Below are positions 52,349-63,279 of a stretch of DNA of 64,000 nucleotides, in pieces. The notes beneath the pieces are model-generated. The model was given only the letters and a program-made list of their open reading frames with translations, was not told the DNA's origin and ran no database searches. Source of the stretch: Desulfobacterales bacterium (lineage in GTDB: Bacteria > Desulfobacterota > Desulfobacteria > Desulfobacterales > SURF-7); the NCBI GenBank assembly GCA_028277765.1, contig JANQFQ010000095.1:113908-177907 (forward strand), written 5' to 3'. The translations under genes were made by a program, and so were the position numbers. How positions within the stretch are numbered: the stretch's first letter is position 1; each line of letters opens with the position of its first letter.

Positions 52349-53428
52349 ATGAACCGGGGAACCAACCATAATAGTAAACTACATCAAAAAATATTAAGCG
52401 GGAAAAGAATAACCCCCCAAGAGGCAATTACCCTTTTTCAATGGGATATTCTCGACCTTGGTAGAGCTGGTGATGCCAGGAGAAGGGCTGTTTTCCCAAA
52501 AGAAGAGGTCGGCTTTATCGTCGACAGGATTATCAATTTTACCAATGTGTGTGAAGCAGGATGCACCTTTTGCGCGTTTCACGCCCGCGCCAACCTGATT
52601 GAGCCGTATGAGCTTACCCTGGAAGAAATTTATAAAAAGATTGATGAGCTTGTCAACTTGGGCGGTACCCAGGTTATGCTGCAAGGAGGACTGCACCCGG
52701 ATTATACATTGGAAAAATATATAACAATGATCCGTTCAGTTAAAGAACAGTTTCCGGAAATCTGCCTGCACTCCTTTTCCCCGTCAGAAATTGTTTATAT
52801 AGCGCGAAAAAATGGTATGACAATATTTGAAATTGTAAAAACACTTAAGGAAGCCGGCCTTGATTCCATGCCAGGGGCTTCAGATCTTCTTGTGGACCGG
52901 ATACGCAAACAGGTTAGCCCGAAAAAGACATCTGTCGAAGAATGGCGTGCTGTTATGCAGGCCCTATATGAAAACAACATGAAATCGTCAGCAACCATGA
53001 CATACGGCATGGGTGAAACCAATGAAGAAAAAATTGAACACCTGAACGTCATACGGGAGGTTCAGGATGAAACCGGGATCATCCGCGCTTTTATCCCCTG
53101 GTCTTTTTCTCCAGCCCGAACAAGAATGGATGACATGCTGCCGGCAACAGGTATCGATTATCTTAGAATCGTTGCCATCGCCAGAATATTTCTGGACAAT
53201 ATTATATTTTTTCAGGCAGGATGGCTGACAGAGGGCCTGAAACTGGCCCAACTTGCCCTTGCCATGGGAGCAAATGATATGGGCGGTGTGCTTATGGAGG
53301 AAGTTGTTGTTAAGGCCACTGGCATTAAAACAGAAACAAACGCAGGTGAAATTATTGAGATCATCAAAAACGCGGGTAAGATACCAGTGCAAAGAGATTC
53401 AGATTATAAAATAATCAAAAGCATCTAA
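52349..53428 (+). CDS. mqnC: Cyclic dehypoxanthinyl futalosine synthase (radical SAM)
   Basis: NVCEAGCTFCAFHA radical SAM motif; MqnC-like SFSPARTRM, YLRIVAIARIFLDNI. Confidence 0.92.
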   Translation: MNRGTNHNSKLHQKILSGKRITPQEAITLFQWDILDLGRAGDARRRAVFPKEEVGFIVDRIINFTNVCEAGCTFCAFHARANLIEPYELTLEEIYKKIDELVNLGGTQVMLQGGLHPDYTLEKYITMIRSVKEQFPEICLHSFSPSEIVYIARKNGMTIFEIVKTLKEAGLDSMPGASDLLVDRIRKQVSPKKTSVEEWRAVMQALYENNMKSSATMTYGMGETNEEKIEHLNVIREVQDETGIIRAFIPWSFSPARTRMDDMLPATGIDYLRIVAIARIFLDNIIFFQAGWLTEGLKLAQLALAMGANDMGGVLMEEVVVKATGIKTETNAGEIIEIIKNAGKIPVQRDSDYKIIKSI

Positions 53429-53473
53429 CCCGCACATGCCACAATGGTAGGGGCTAACCAATGTGTTGGGAGA

Positions 53474-53551
53474 ATCGAAATCGCTGACGAAATCGGAAAG
53501 ACATGGGGTTTGGCCACAAAAATTGATGGAAACGAGCCATTCGATTTCGAT
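53474..53551. repeat. Inverted repeat within intergenic element
   Basis: ATCGAAATCG (53474-53483) and CGATTTCGAT (53542-53551). Confidence 0.5.
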
Positions 53552-53654
53552 CCCGATAACGATCCCGATGAAACCAGTGTGGTGGGCTAAGCCCATTAAA
53601 ATCTGTAGTAAAAGCTGAATCGGGATTTCTCCTGTAGTAGGTTAGGTAGTATTC

Positions 53655-53858
53655 AAAGGGGACAGACGAAATTCGTTGTTCTGAAAAAAACATGAATTAA
53701 CAAGGAAGCATAGGATGTTTTTTTATCCTGACCATCCTGTCTATCCTTGTTAATTTAAAGGGGACAGACGAAATTCATTGTTCTGAGAAGAAACATGAAT
53801 TAACAATAATGTATAGGATGTTTTTTATCCTGACCATCCTGTCTATCCTTGTTAATTT
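53655..53858 (+). repeat. Tandem duplication, two 102-bp units (53655-53756, 53757-53858)
   Basis: Each unit: AAAGGGGACAGACGAAATTC[G/A]TTGTTCTGA...ATAGGATGTTTTTT(T)ATCCTGACCATCCTGTCTATCCTTGTTAATTT. Confidence 0.93.
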
Positions 53859-53869
53859 AAAGGTAATCC

Positions 53870-54592
53870 ATGGACGACTACACTTATAAAATCGACAACC
53901 AGAACCCTGAAGAAAAAAAACGGTTTGTACGGGATCTGTTTGACAGTATTGTCCCTACATATGACCTGCTCAACCATCTTCTCTCCTTGGGGACTGATAT
54001 CCTATGGCGAAAAAATATTTTTCATCACATTAAACCCGTTCAAAACAAAAAAGCCATTGACCTTTGTTGTGGTACCGGGGACCTATCGCTTCTTCTTCAT
54101 AAAAAAGGGGCCCAAACCGTATCCCTCGATTTTTCCATGAATATGCTGGAAAGAGGTTTGGAAAAAAAAGCCATCAAGGGCTTCCCGGTTTCAGCTGACG
54201 CAAGCTGTTTACCATTTCAGGACAACTCTTTTTCTTCTGCCACTATCGCTTTTGGTATCAGGAACATCCCTGATATTGATAATTTTATAAAAGAGACTTT
54301 CAGAGTACTGGAAACCAATGGAGAGCTGGCGATTCTTGAACTGGTGAGGCCGGAAAACAGTATCGTCCGATTTTTATATTCATTTTATCTCGGCCGATTA
54401 CTGCCGTTTATCGGTGGAATCATATCCGGCAGAAAAACAGCCTACGCTTATCTTTCAAAAACCATTGAAACTTTTGTTGATCCAGAGGCCCTTAAAATTA
54501 TGCTCGAAAAACACGGTTTCAGCAAAGTCTCCATTTTTCCCCAGACCTTTGGTGTAGCATCAATTATCGTGAGCCAAAAGGAAAATAGATGA
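53870..54592 (+). CDS. menG: UbiE/MenG demethylmenaquinone methyltransferase
   Basis: VRDLFDSIVPTYDLLNHLLSLGTDILWRK; AIDLCCGTGDLSL; FGIRNIPD. Confidence 0.92.
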   Translation: MDDYTYKIDNQNPEEKKRFVRDLFDSIVPTYDLLNHLLSLGTDILWRKNIFHHIKPVQNKKAIDLCCGTGDLSLLLHKKGAQTVSLDFSMNMLERGLEKKAIKGFPVSADASCLPFQDNSFSSATIAFGIRNIPDIDNFIKETFRVLETNGELAILELVRPENSIVRFLYSFYLGRLLPFIGGIISGRKTAYAYLSKTIETFVDPEALKIMLEKHGFSKVSIFPQTFGVASIIVSQKENR

Positions 54593-55389
54593 CAACACTT
54601 GATATCGCTTTTTCAACATGTCCGAATGACACCTTTATCTTCCATGCCCTTTTCCACGGACTGGTCGATACCAAAAACTTACGGTTTAAGCCTCACCTGG
54701 ACGACGTAGAAGCGCTTAATAAAAAAGCAGTTTCAGAATCATTCCATATTACTAAACTCTCTTTTTACGCGCTTTTGAAATTAAAAGAATCCTATGATAT
54801 CCTCGATTCAGGTTCAGCCCTTGGATACGGCTGCGGCCCGCTTCTCATCAGCAAGGAACCAGACCGTTTTACACCAGAAGCGAAAATCGCCATTCCCGGC
54901 GAACTGACCACGGCTTTTCTCCTGCTCAGGCTGTGGAAACCCAATGCAACCAACATAGAAGTCACACGGTTTGACAATATACTGGAAGGTGTACAATCCG
55001 GCAAATATGATGCTGGCCTTATTATTCATGAGGGTCGATTTGTTTACCAGGAATATAATTGCGCTAAAATCATAGACCTGGGAGAATGGTGGGAGCAGGA
55101 AACCAGCCTCCCTATTCCTCTCGGCTGCATTGCTGTCCAGAAGACGCCTCCGGCATTTGAAAAGAAAAAGGAGATCGAGGCAATCATAAAAAGTTCTGTT
55201 CAATACGCGTTTGACAATCCTAGGGCGTCACAGGAGTTTGTCAGGAAACACGCCCAGGAACTTGACGACAATGTAATTAACAGACATATTGATCTTTACG
55301 TGAACGATTTCACCCTTTCATTGGGAGACCAGGGAATAAAAGCAGTACAGACTCTTGAGGAGATGGCCAGGTGGAAAAAAATCCTGTAA
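54589..55389 (+). CDS. mqnD: 1,4-dihydroxy-6-naphthoate synthase
   Basis: AFSTCPNDTFIFHALFHGLV; GLIIHEGRFVYQEY. Confidence 0.92.
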   Translation: MTTLDIAFSTCPNDTFIFHALFHGLVDTKNLRFKPHLDDVEALNKKAVSESFHITKLSFYALLKLKESYDILDSGSALGYGCGPLLISKEPDRFTPEAKIAIPGELTTAFLLLRLWKPNATNIEVTRFDNILEGVQSGKYDAGLIIHEGRFVYQEYNCAKIIDLGEWWEQETSLPIPLGCIAVQKTPPAFEKKKEIEAIIKSSVQYAFDNPRASQEFVRKHAQELDDNVINRHIDLYVNDFTLSLGDQGIKAVQTLEEMARWKKIL

Positions 55390-55988
55390 TTGTTCTGATA
55401 ATGGCAACCATGCTTGAAGCAAAACCGTTTGTTACGGCTATGGGCTTAAAAAAAATCGGTTCAAGGCCATTTCAGATCTTTGAAACAAAAAAAACAATAC
55501 TTATTATTTCAGATATCGGCAAAGCAAATGCAGCCATTGCCGCGACATACGCCTGCCACAGGTACTTCCCGGCATTTGTTGTCAACATGGGGGCAGCAGG
55601 CGCTGCCAGCAGTTCATGTAGCCTTGGAAAATCATTTCAAGTCAGCAGAATCATCGAGTATGACCGGCCAGATTTCCGGTCGGGAAATCCAGTTATCCAT
55701 ACACCAGACACCCTTGACGGTTTTCAGGACGCCTCCCTGGCCACAAGCGATACAGCGGTTCTTGCTGCAGACCTGAGAAAAGAGATCTCTGTGCACGCGG
55801 ACCTAGTCGACATGGAAGGCGCGTCTATTGTACAGGCTTGCAGGAAATTTGATGCCCCTTGCTATCTCTTTAAATTTGTGAGCGACACCCCCGAGCATTC
55901 AACCAGTGATGATATTGTGACGAACATAAGAAAATACAGAAATCCCTTTTGCGATTTCTTCTTAGAAAACGTTATGGCCAGGTTATAA
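55371..55988 (+). CDS. mqnB: Futalosine hydrolase
   Basis: Nucleosidase-like sequence with VNMGAAGA and VDMEGASIVQACRKF; overlaps mqnD. Confidence 0.87.
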   Translation: MEKNPVIVLIMATMLEAKPFVTAMGLKKIGSRPFQIFETKKTILIISDIGKANAAIAATYACHRYFPAFVVNMGAAGAASSSCSLGKSFQVSRIIEYDRPDFRSGNPVIHTPDTLDGFQDASLATSDTAVLAADLRKEISVHADLVDMEGASIVQACRKFDAPCYLFKFVSDTPEHSTSDDIVTNIRKYRNPFCDFFLENVMARL

Positions 55989-56066
55989 TTAAGGTAATGA
56001 AGCCTAGATTATTGGAATGCTTTTTCCCCTCCTTGATTTTAATTAATTATTTTGCCATAAACAATA

Positions 56067-56118
56067 CAATATGTTGTGTCATTTTATGGTTGACGCACAA
56101 GATATATTGTTATATGTT
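56067..56118 (+). promoter_or_regulatory. Candidate promoter/operator, same architecture as 10732-10783
   Basis: CAATATGTTGT-N12-TTGACGCACAAGATATATTGTTATATG. Confidence 0.4.
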
Positions 56119-56156
56119 TCTCTATAATAGTTTGTTAAGTATACAATGGGGGGGAG

Positions 56157-56411
56157 ATGAGCCAATTCAGTGGAGCTTTGGTCAAAGAGCTGGAAAAAAA
56201 GGGGATAGCTGTAAGAGCAATCCCAGGTTTTATAAGGAGCTTTGCCAGCTTCTTTTTTTTAAACCCGCACATGAATCTTGTACAGGTGAATAAAAAGCTT
56301 CAGTACCTTGGATGGTGCGACCTTGACTACCATACACTGCAGCTGACTATCGCCTGTTGCGAAGATGATGGTTTGAAAAATCTGGACCATCATATAGGTG
56401 CCATAGCCTGA
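56157..56411 (+). CDS. Small hypothetical protein
   Basis: 84-aa ORF, GGGGGGAGATG upstream, follows a promoter-like element. Confidence 0.5.
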   Translation: MSQFSGALVKELEKKGIAVRAIPGFIRSFASFFFLNPHMNLVQVNKKLQYLGWCDLDYHTLQLTIACCEDDGLKNLDHHIGAIA

Positions 56412-56650
56412 TTGACAAACGCTGTCAGTTCTTTATTATTATTGAATAGGTTTACATATAGCAGCATCAGGCTGACATCATGTTTTGCTCTTCCTTTTCT
56501 CTTTCCGCACACATGACCTATCTTTATGTGGATAGTGAGGTTTTTCCAGCTTCTGGGAAAATGTGCTCCCAAAACCTAGCTCAACACGCTGACTTTATAT
56601 GATAAACATACGCCTTGCGCACAAATTAAAATTATGGTAACCCGTTTTTT

Positions 56651-56986
56651 ATGAAACAGTATGTCATTGACGAGTTCAGAATTAAAGACTGGAAAAAGAT
56701 TCAATCCTTAATAGATGATGCCTTTGGCCCGCCTAAAATGAAAAGCATCTACTGGATATACCTAGACAGGGATATTCTTACAGATGTTCAGGCTAAGCAC
56801 ACAGATTGCCAGCCTTTTTATTTTGCCATAGAGCTGGTGCCTGAAAAAAAAATTTCTTGTGAACTTCTGGTACGGGCGGAGAATAAAATAAGATGTTTCT
56901 GTATACATTACGCCACGGAAATTCAGCGAAACTGGCTGATCAAAAAAATCGATTCCCTGCTTTATGAAAATGGAATTATTTTATAG
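56651..56986 (+). CDS. Hypothetical protein
   Basis: 111-aa ORF immediately upstream of rnj, same strand. Confidence 0.55.
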   Translation: MKQYVIDEFRIKDWKKIQSLIDDAFGPPKMKSIYWIYLDRDILTDVQAKHTDCQPFYFAIELVPEKKISCELLVRAENKIRCFCIHYATEIQRNWLIKKIDSLLYENGIIL

Positions 56987-57004
56987 GTTCTTATTTTATA
57001 AAAA

Positions 57005-58690
57005 ATGAGCATTGTGTCATCTGAACAGAACCAGCAAAAGGCCCTAAAAATCATACCCCTTGGCGGGCTTGGTGAAGTCGGCCTGAATATGATGGTTTTT
57101 GAATACGCTGATACAATCTTTATTGTTGATGCTGGTATTATGTTTCCTGAAGATTATATGCTCGGCATCGATATTGTGGTCCCTAATATTGAGTATATTG
57201 TACAGAAAAAATCTAAGGTCGCCGGCATCATCCTAACCCATGCCCATGAAGACCATATCGGGGCACTCCCTTATCTTCTAAAAAAAATAAATGCCCCGGT
57301 TTTCGGAACCCCTTTTACTCTGGCCCTTGTACGACAAAAGCTTAATGACCACGGTCTTGCGCCATCCACTGACCTATTTGAAATCAGCCCAGGCGAGACG
57401 GTTAAAACAGGCCCTTTTGAATTAGAGTTTATCAGGGTCAGCCATAGTACCGTGAACGGCATCGGGCTGGCCATAAAAACGCCTGTAGGCCTTATTATTC
57501 ATACCGGCGATTTCAGGATTTCCAGAACCGAATCCAGCGATACCCCAACAGATGTCAGCACTTTCGCGGCATATGGTGAACAGGGGGTACTGGCCCTGCT
57601 TTCGGATTCAACCAACGCTGAAAAGGAAGGGTATACGGTTTCAGACAGGACTATCGGTAAAACTCTGGAAAAAATATCCACCAAAAGCAGCGGTAGGATT
57701 ATTGTGTCACTCTTTTCCTCAAATGTCGCCCGAATCCAGCAGATGATCGATATAGCAGAAGCAGGAAACAGGAAGATTGTTTTTAATGGCAAGAGTATTG
57801 AATTCACCGTAAAAACAGCAATAGGCCTTGGCTACATTAAGGTCCCCAAAGGGATGGAAATAGATATAACCGAGATTAACGAACATTATGACAACAAGGT
57901 CATTATGATAACAACCGGTAGCCAGGGAGAGCCCATGTCTGCGCTCGCCCGCATGGCATCTGGATCACACCGCCATATAAATATAAAAGAAGGGGATACC
58001 GTCATCCTCTCCTCCAAGTTTATTCCCGGCAATGAAAAGGCTATCGCTAATATCATCAACCATCTTTTTAGGAAGGGCGCGGATGTGATTTACGAAAAAA
58101 TATCAGATATCCATGTGTCAGGACATGCCTTCAGAGAAGAGTTGAAAATGATGATCGATCTGACAAAGCCCGACTTTTTCATACCGATACACGGAGAATT
58201 CCGACACCTGGTCCACCATGCCCGGCTTGCTGAGCAGGCTGGGATATTAAAAGAAAACATATTTCTTGCTGAAAACGGCCAGGTTATTGAGTTCGATAAA
58301 GACAGCGGAAGAATCAACGGATCCGTGGAAACAGGCAGGGTCCTTATTGACGGCAAGGGGATTGGAGATGTGGGAAAGAGCGTACTCAAAGAAAGACGGA
58401 TATTGTCAAAAGACGGACTGGTTGCGGTCACTCTCGCGTTTAACGAAGAAACCGGTGTGATTGTTTACGGCCCTGAAATAATGTCCAGGGGATTTGTTTT
58501 TCCTACGGAAACAGGCCATCTCCTCGAAGATGCAAAGTGCGTCATCCTAGAAATCGTTGATGAGATAAACATTGATGTGCCGGACCGTGTTGATATAATA
58601 CGCTCACAGGTCGAAACAGCTCTAAGACAGTATTTTAAGTATTCAATAAACCGGAAGCCAGTTATTCTGCCGTTTATAATGGAAATATAA
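57005..58690 (+). CDS. rnj: Ribonuclease J
   Basis: [33 protein letters not shown] metallo-beta-lactamase motif; [16 protein letters not shown]. Confidence 0.94.
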   Translation: MSIVSSEQNQQKALKIIPLGGLGEVGLNMMVFEYADTIFIVDAGIMFPEDYMLGIDIVVPNIEYIVQKKSKVAGIILTHAHEDHIGALPYLLKKINAPVFGTPFTLALVRQKLNDHGLAPSTDLFEISPGETVKTGPFELEFIRVSHSTVNGIGLAIKTPVGLIIHTGDFRISRTESSDTPTDVSTFAAYGEQGVLALLSDSTNAEKEGYTVSDRTIGKTLEKISTKSSGRIIVSLFSSNVARIQQMIDIAEAGNRKIVFNGKSIEFTVKTAIGLGYIKVPKGMEIDITEINEHYDNKVIMITTGSQGEPMSALARMASGSHRHINIKEGDTVILSSKFIPGNEKAIANIINHLFRKGADVIYEKISDIHVSGHAFREELKMMIDLTKPDFFIPIHGEFRHLVHHARLAEQAGILKENIFLAENGQVIEFDKDSGRINGSVETGRVLIDGKGIGDVGKSVLKERRILSKDGLVAVTLAFNEETGVIVYGPEIMSRGFVFPTETGHLLEDAKCVILEIVDEINIDVPDRVDIIRSQVETALRQYFKYSINRKPVILPFIMEI

Positions 58691-58700
58691 TTATAAAAAA

Positions 58701-60887
58701 ATGCGTAAAGGCAAAGAAATAATAGGAATCGTGCTGTTCGGCCTGGTTGTACTGACATCCATAAGTCTTCTGACCTACAGTCCAGGAGACCCTTCCTTTA
58801 ATAACGCCATAGAAGTTAATAGATTTCACAACCAGTTAGGCCCGTTCGGCGCTTACTTGGCTTCCTTCTTAATTGAGATCCTGTTTGGCATAGGAGCTTT
58901 CTGGATTCCGCTGGTTTTTCTCCTGGCGGGTATCCACATCCTACGTGAATGTCCGAGAAAGACGATTATGACGACCATCGGCGGCGGCGCCCTGCTCACA
59001 ATAACAACAGGAAGCCTTCTTGCTGTGAAACAGAAAAGCTTTATGCTTTTTGGTCAGCAGTTTCCCACGGGCGGCGGGCTGAGTGGTGCCATCAGCGGCC
59101 TGTTAACCAATTATACGAATGTTACCGGCAGCAGCATTATCCTTTTTCTTCTGGTGGTGATCGGTTTTATCCTGGCCACCGACCTCTCCCTCATCACCTT
59201 CTTCAGGTTCTGCCTGAAACTAAGTGTCACGGCAATTGAAAAAATCAAAGCCATGTATGTAATATGGAAGGCCCGACAAGAAAAAAAGAAGCAGCGACCA
59301 GTCCCCGTAGAACGAAAACCAGCAAAAAAAGTAAAAGACATAGAAATAAAAACCGTCAAGCCAAAACCAATTAAACCCGCCCCTACCCCTAAACAGGAAG
59401 AATTCAGTTTTATGCGCAAAGGCCCCTATAAAACACCTTCCATAAAGCTCCTGGATGATCCTGAACCAAGGCCGGACAGTGTTGATGATGAAAACCTGCG
59501 CATGCAGTCCATGATGCTTGAAAAAAAACTTCAGGATTTCGGTGTGGATGGAAAGGTCAAGGCAGTAACCCCTGGCCCGGTAATTACTACCTTTGAATAC
59601 AAGCCTGCCCCTGGTGTGAAAATTAATAAAATCGTTAATCTAACCGATGACTTGGCCCTCGCGCTCCGGGCGATCAGTATCAGGATTGTCGCGCCGATTC
59701 CAGGCAAAGCTGTAGTCGGTATTGAAATCCCCAACGCGGTCAGGGAGGATGTCTGTTTTAAAGAGATTGTCATTGCAGGACACTTTGATAAGTCAAAGTC
59801 CAAACTCACCCTCTGCCTTGGCAAGGATATTGTGGGAGAGCCGGTCATCGCGGAACTCGATAAAATGCCTCATCTCCTTATCGCCGGGGCAACCGGAGCT
59901 GGTAAAAGCGTCTGCCTGAATGTAATGATTTCCAGCCTTCTCTACAAGTCTACCCCGGAAGATGTTAAGCTGATCATGGTCGATCCCAAACGGATTGAGC
60001 TCTCCATGTATGATGGAATCCCTCACCTGATAACACCGGTTGTCACAGACATGAAAAAAGCTACAAATGCCCTTTTCTGGGCAGTGCGTGAGATGGACCG
60101 GCGATATGAACTCCTTTCTGAAAAAAAGGCGAGGAACATTACCCAGTATAACAACAAGATAGAAAAAGAAGAGAAAGTAAGAAATGGAAAAAAAGCAGCC
60201 AAAGATGCTGAAGAGGAAGAGAAAACCTTTGAAAGACTCCCATATATCGTTATTGTGATTGATGAGCTTGCCGATATGATGATGGTCGCATCCCGTGACG
60301 TGGAAGTGGCACTCACCCGTCTTGCCCAGATGGCCCGTGCTGCTGGCATCCACCTTATTATTGCCACCCAGAGGCCGTCAGTAGATGTCCTCACAGGAAT
60401 CATCAAGGCAAACTTCCCCACCCGCATCTCGTTCCAGGTTTCGTCAAGGACCGATTCCAGAACAATCATTGATTCAAACGGCGCTGAAAACCTCCTTGGC
60501 AGGGGCGACATGCTCTTTGTGCCGCCAGGAACCGCCAGGCTGACAAGAATTCACGGGGCTTTTATTTCAGAGGATGAACTCGGAAGGGTGATTAGCTTCC
60601 TAAAAAAACAGAAACCACCTGAATACAATGAAAAAGTGATTGCTCCCCCGGTCAAGGAAACCAGTGAAGCCGGTGAAGAAGAACATGATGACCGGTACGA
60701 TGAAGCAGTTGCCCTGGTCACAAAAACAGGCCAGGCGTCCATTTCAATGATTCAGAGACATCTGCGCATCGGCTACAACCGTGCTGCCCGCATCATAGAA
60801 GTAATGGAAGCCGAAGGGATCGTCGGCCCGTCAGATGGTGCAAAACCCCGGGAAGTCCTTGTCAGAGGCTACGATGATATGCCCTAA
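58701..60887 (+). CDS. ftsK: DNA translocase FtsK/SpoIIIE
   Basis: [48 protein letters not shown]-terminal winged helix (gamma). Confidence 0.95.
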   Translation: MRKGKEIIGIVLFGLVVLTSISLLTYSPGDPSFNNAIEVNRFHNQLGPFGAYLASFLIEILFGIGAFWIPLVFLLAGIHILRECPRKTIMTTIGGGALLTITTGSLLAVKQKSFMLFGQQFPTGGGLSGAISGLLTNYTNVTGSSIILFLLVVIGFILATDLSLITFFRFCLKLSVTAIEKIKAMYVIWKARQEKKKQRPVPVERKPAKKVKDIEIKTVKPKPIKPAPTPKQEEFSFMRKGPYKTPSIKLLDDPEPRPDSVDDENLRMQSMMLEKKLQDFGVDGKVKAVTPGPVITTFEYKPAPGVKINKIVNLTDDLALALRAISIRIVAPIPGKAVVGIEIPNAVREDVCFKEIVIAGHFDKSKSKLTLCLGKDIVGEPVIAELDKMPHLLIAGATGAGKSVCLNVMISSLLYKSTPEDVKLIMVDPKRIELSMYDGIPHLITPVVTDMKKATNALFWAVREMDRRYELLSEKKARNITQYNNKIEKEEKVRNGKKAAKDAEEEEKTFERLPYIVIVIDELADMMMVASRDVEVALTRLAQMARAAGIHLIIATQRPSVDVLTGIIKANFPTRISFQVSSRTDSRTIIDSNGAENLLGRGDMLFVPPGTARLTRIHGAFISEDELGRVISFLKKQKPPEYNEKVIAPPVKETSEAGEEEHDDRYDEAVALVTKTGQASISMIQRHLRIGYNRAARIIEVMEAEGIVGPSDGAKPREVLVRGYDDMP

Positions 60888-61055
60888 GATTAATTCTTCG
60901 TGTTCTTCGAACTCGTGGTGAAAAACAGTTTTTTTCAAACACTTTAGCTTTTACCATTGATTCCAGCATAAGTTTGATGTATTAACATTGATCCAATTGT
61001 AACTGCCCGATTCTATTCAGGCTGTTTTATCAAGATATATTAAGGGGTATTAATT

Positions 61056-62843
61056 TTGTCAGACATTTTAGGAGATATGAGGCGGACCCATACCTGCGAA
61101 GAATTGAATGAAACGCATGTGGGTTCAGAGGTTGTTTTAATGGGATGGGTTCAACGGCGCAGGGACCACGGCGGTGTGATCTTTGTTGATCTGCGCGACA
61201 GGGACGGGCTGACCCAGGTTGTCTTCAATCCCACTGAAAACAAGGAGGTTCATGCCAAAGCCCATGAAATCCGGAGCGAATATGTTTTAGGCGTGCGCGG
61301 GAGAGTGGATAAAAGACCTGAAGGCATGACAAACCCGAAAATGGTTACAGGCATGATCGAAATAATGGTGTCTGATTTAAAAATCCTGAACCAGGCAAAA
61401 ACACCCCCTTTTATGATTGAAGATTCGATAGATGTGTCGGAAAATGTCCGGCTACAACACCGGCACATCGATTTAAGAAGACCGAATATTCAAAAAAATA
61501 TCATCCTGCGGCACAAGGCTTCTGTGTCAATAAGGGAATATCTGAACAGCCAGGGTTTTCTTGATATTGAAACCCCTTTTCTGACAAAAAGCACTCCAGA
61601 AGGCGCCAGAGATTACCTGGTCCCGAGCCGGGTAAACCAAGGCAACTTTTACGCCTTGCCCCAGTCTCCTCAGCTTTTTAAACAGCTTTTAATGATGTCC
61701 GGATTTGACCGGTACTATCAGATTGTGCGCTGTTTCAGAGATGAAGACTTAAGGGCCGACCGCCAGCCTGAATTCACACAGATAGATATGGAGATGTCCT
61801 TTATCGGTGAAGAAGATATCATGGCTGTTTCCGAGGGTATGGTGGCCAAACTGTTTAAGGATGTTCTGGATATCGATCTTAAAACCCCGTTCCCCCGGAT
61901 GACATATGATGACGCCATAGAAAAATACGGTCTGGACAAGCCAGACCTCCGCTTCGGACTTGAACTGACCGATATCTCAGATATTGTTAAAAATGCCAAA
62001 TTTAAAGTCTTTTCCAATGCTGTAAAAAAAGGCGGGATTGTAAAGGCACTGAATGCCAAGGGATGCAGCAGCTTTACCCGAAAAGAGCTTGACGACTTTG
62101 GCGATTTTGTCACTGTATACCGGGCAAAGGGCCTTGCATGGGTAAAGGTAAAAGACGATGGTGACTGGCAGTCCCCCATTGCCAAGTTTTTCACCGATGA
62201 AGAAAAACAGGCCATGGTCAAGCAGATCAATATGGAACCCGGCGACGTGGTCTTTTTCGGCGCTGATCAGCCTAAAATTGTAAACGAAGCTCTAGGACAT
62301 CTGAGAAATCATCTTGGAGAAAAACTCGGCCTGATCAATAAGGATGAGTTTAATTTTGTCTGGATCACCCTATTTCCGCTCCTTGAGTATGATGAAACTG
62401 AAAAACGGTATCAGGCACTTCACCACCCGTTTACCTCACCAGTTGAAGAAGATTACGACAAGCTCGCCAGCGATCCCCTTTCCGTGAAATCCCGGGCTTA
62501 TGACTTGGTCCTCAATGGTTCAGAAATCGGCGGCGGCAGCATCCGTATTCATGACAAGGACCTGCAGGTCAAAGCACTTGAGGCTCTTGGGCTGGAAAAA
62601 GAAGATTACGAAAAAAAATTCGGTTTCCTTCTGACAGCCCTGGAATCTGGCGCACCACCCCACGGCGGCCTGGCTTTTGGATTTGACCGTCTTGTAATGA
62701 TCCTCTGCGGACAACCATCCATCCGAGACATCATCCCCTTCCCCAAAACCCAAAAAGCATCCTGCCTCCTGACCGACGCCCCATCACCAGCAGGAAGGCT
62801 TCAGCTTGAGGATTTGGGATTAAAGATTATTACGGACAAATAA
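61056..62843 (+). CDS. aspS: Aspartyl-tRNA synthetase
   Basis: MRRTHTCEELN, GWVQRRRDHGGVIFVDLRDR; RCFRDEDLRADRQPEFTQIDMEMSF; TTG start at 61056 or ATG at 61077. Confidence 0.95.
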   Translation: MSDILGDMRRTHTCEELNETHVGSEVVLMGWVQRRRDHGGVIFVDLRDRDGLTQVVFNPTENKEVHAKAHEIRSEYVLGVRGRVDKRPEGMTNPKMVTGMIEIMVSDLKILNQAKTPPFMIEDSIDVSENVRLQHRHIDLRRPNIQKNIILRHKASVSIREYLNSQGFLDIETPFLTKSTPEGARDYLVPSRVNQGNFYALPQSPQLFKQLLMMSGFDRYYQIVRCFRDEDLRADRQPEFTQIDMEMSFIGEEDIMAVSEGMVAKLFKDVLDIDLKTPFPRMTYDDAIEKYGLDKPDLRFGLELTDISDIVKNAKFKVFSNAVKKGGIVKALNAKGCSSFTRKELDDFGDFVTVYRAKGLAWVKVKDDGDWQSPIAKFFTDEEKQAMVKQINMEPGDVVFFGADQPKIVNEALGHLRNHLGEKLGLINKDEFNFVWITLFPLLEYDETEKRYQALHHPFTSPVEEDYDKLASDPLSVKSRAYDLVLNGSEIGGGSIRIHDKDLQVKALEALGLEKEDYEKKFGFLLTALESGAPPHGGLAFGFDRLVMILCGQPSIRDIIPFPKTQKASCLLTDAPSPAGRLQLEDLGLKIITDK

Positions 62844-62920
62844 TGGTTAAGATTCTTTGCCGAGTTCTGCCATAAAAAAATCGTGGCCAGCGAAGCGGTA
62901 GTCGTGGTCGAAAAATTTTT

Positions 62921-62952
62921 AAATAAAGAAGAATCTTCTTGCTTTATTTTTT
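62921..62952 (+). terminator. Candidate terminator after aspS
   Basis: AAATAAAGAAGAA-tcTTCTTgCTTTATTTTTT stem with one bulge and T-tract. Confidence 0.55.
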
Positions 62953-63279
62953 AAACTCCCCGAGACTCCCGTGAAAGTTAGCGGCACCTGGTCTCTTGAT
63001 ATAAATTTTCTGTCCATTGGAGCCGGTTTTATTTATGAAGAAGCGAAAAGGTACATGGAAGAAATATTCGGGTCTTATGATTATTAAAGCCACAAGAGCC
63101 ATGTCTTCAAATGTAAAACAACATTTAGCAATGGAAACAATGGATGAGTGCCCAGAGGAATTAATTGGATTAGAATAATTATGAGGCCACATATTTCCAT
63201 AAATCAGTTGTTTTCTATATCATTTACACCTGAATACAGGAAAACAATTGAACTAAATTACTCTTTTAAAGAAAAAATC

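Noticed and set aside
53655-53858. CRISPR-like array
   Set aside because: Only two directly abutting 102-bp units, no spacers and no cas genes nearby.
62960-63192. Possible gene fragment between aspS and the lipoprotein
   Set aside because: Short overlapping frames (e.g. VKVSGTWSLDINFLSIGAGFIYEEAKRYMEEIFGSYDY and MKKRKGTWKKYSGLMIIKATRAMSS...) look somewhat protein-like but have no clear start site or recognised family.
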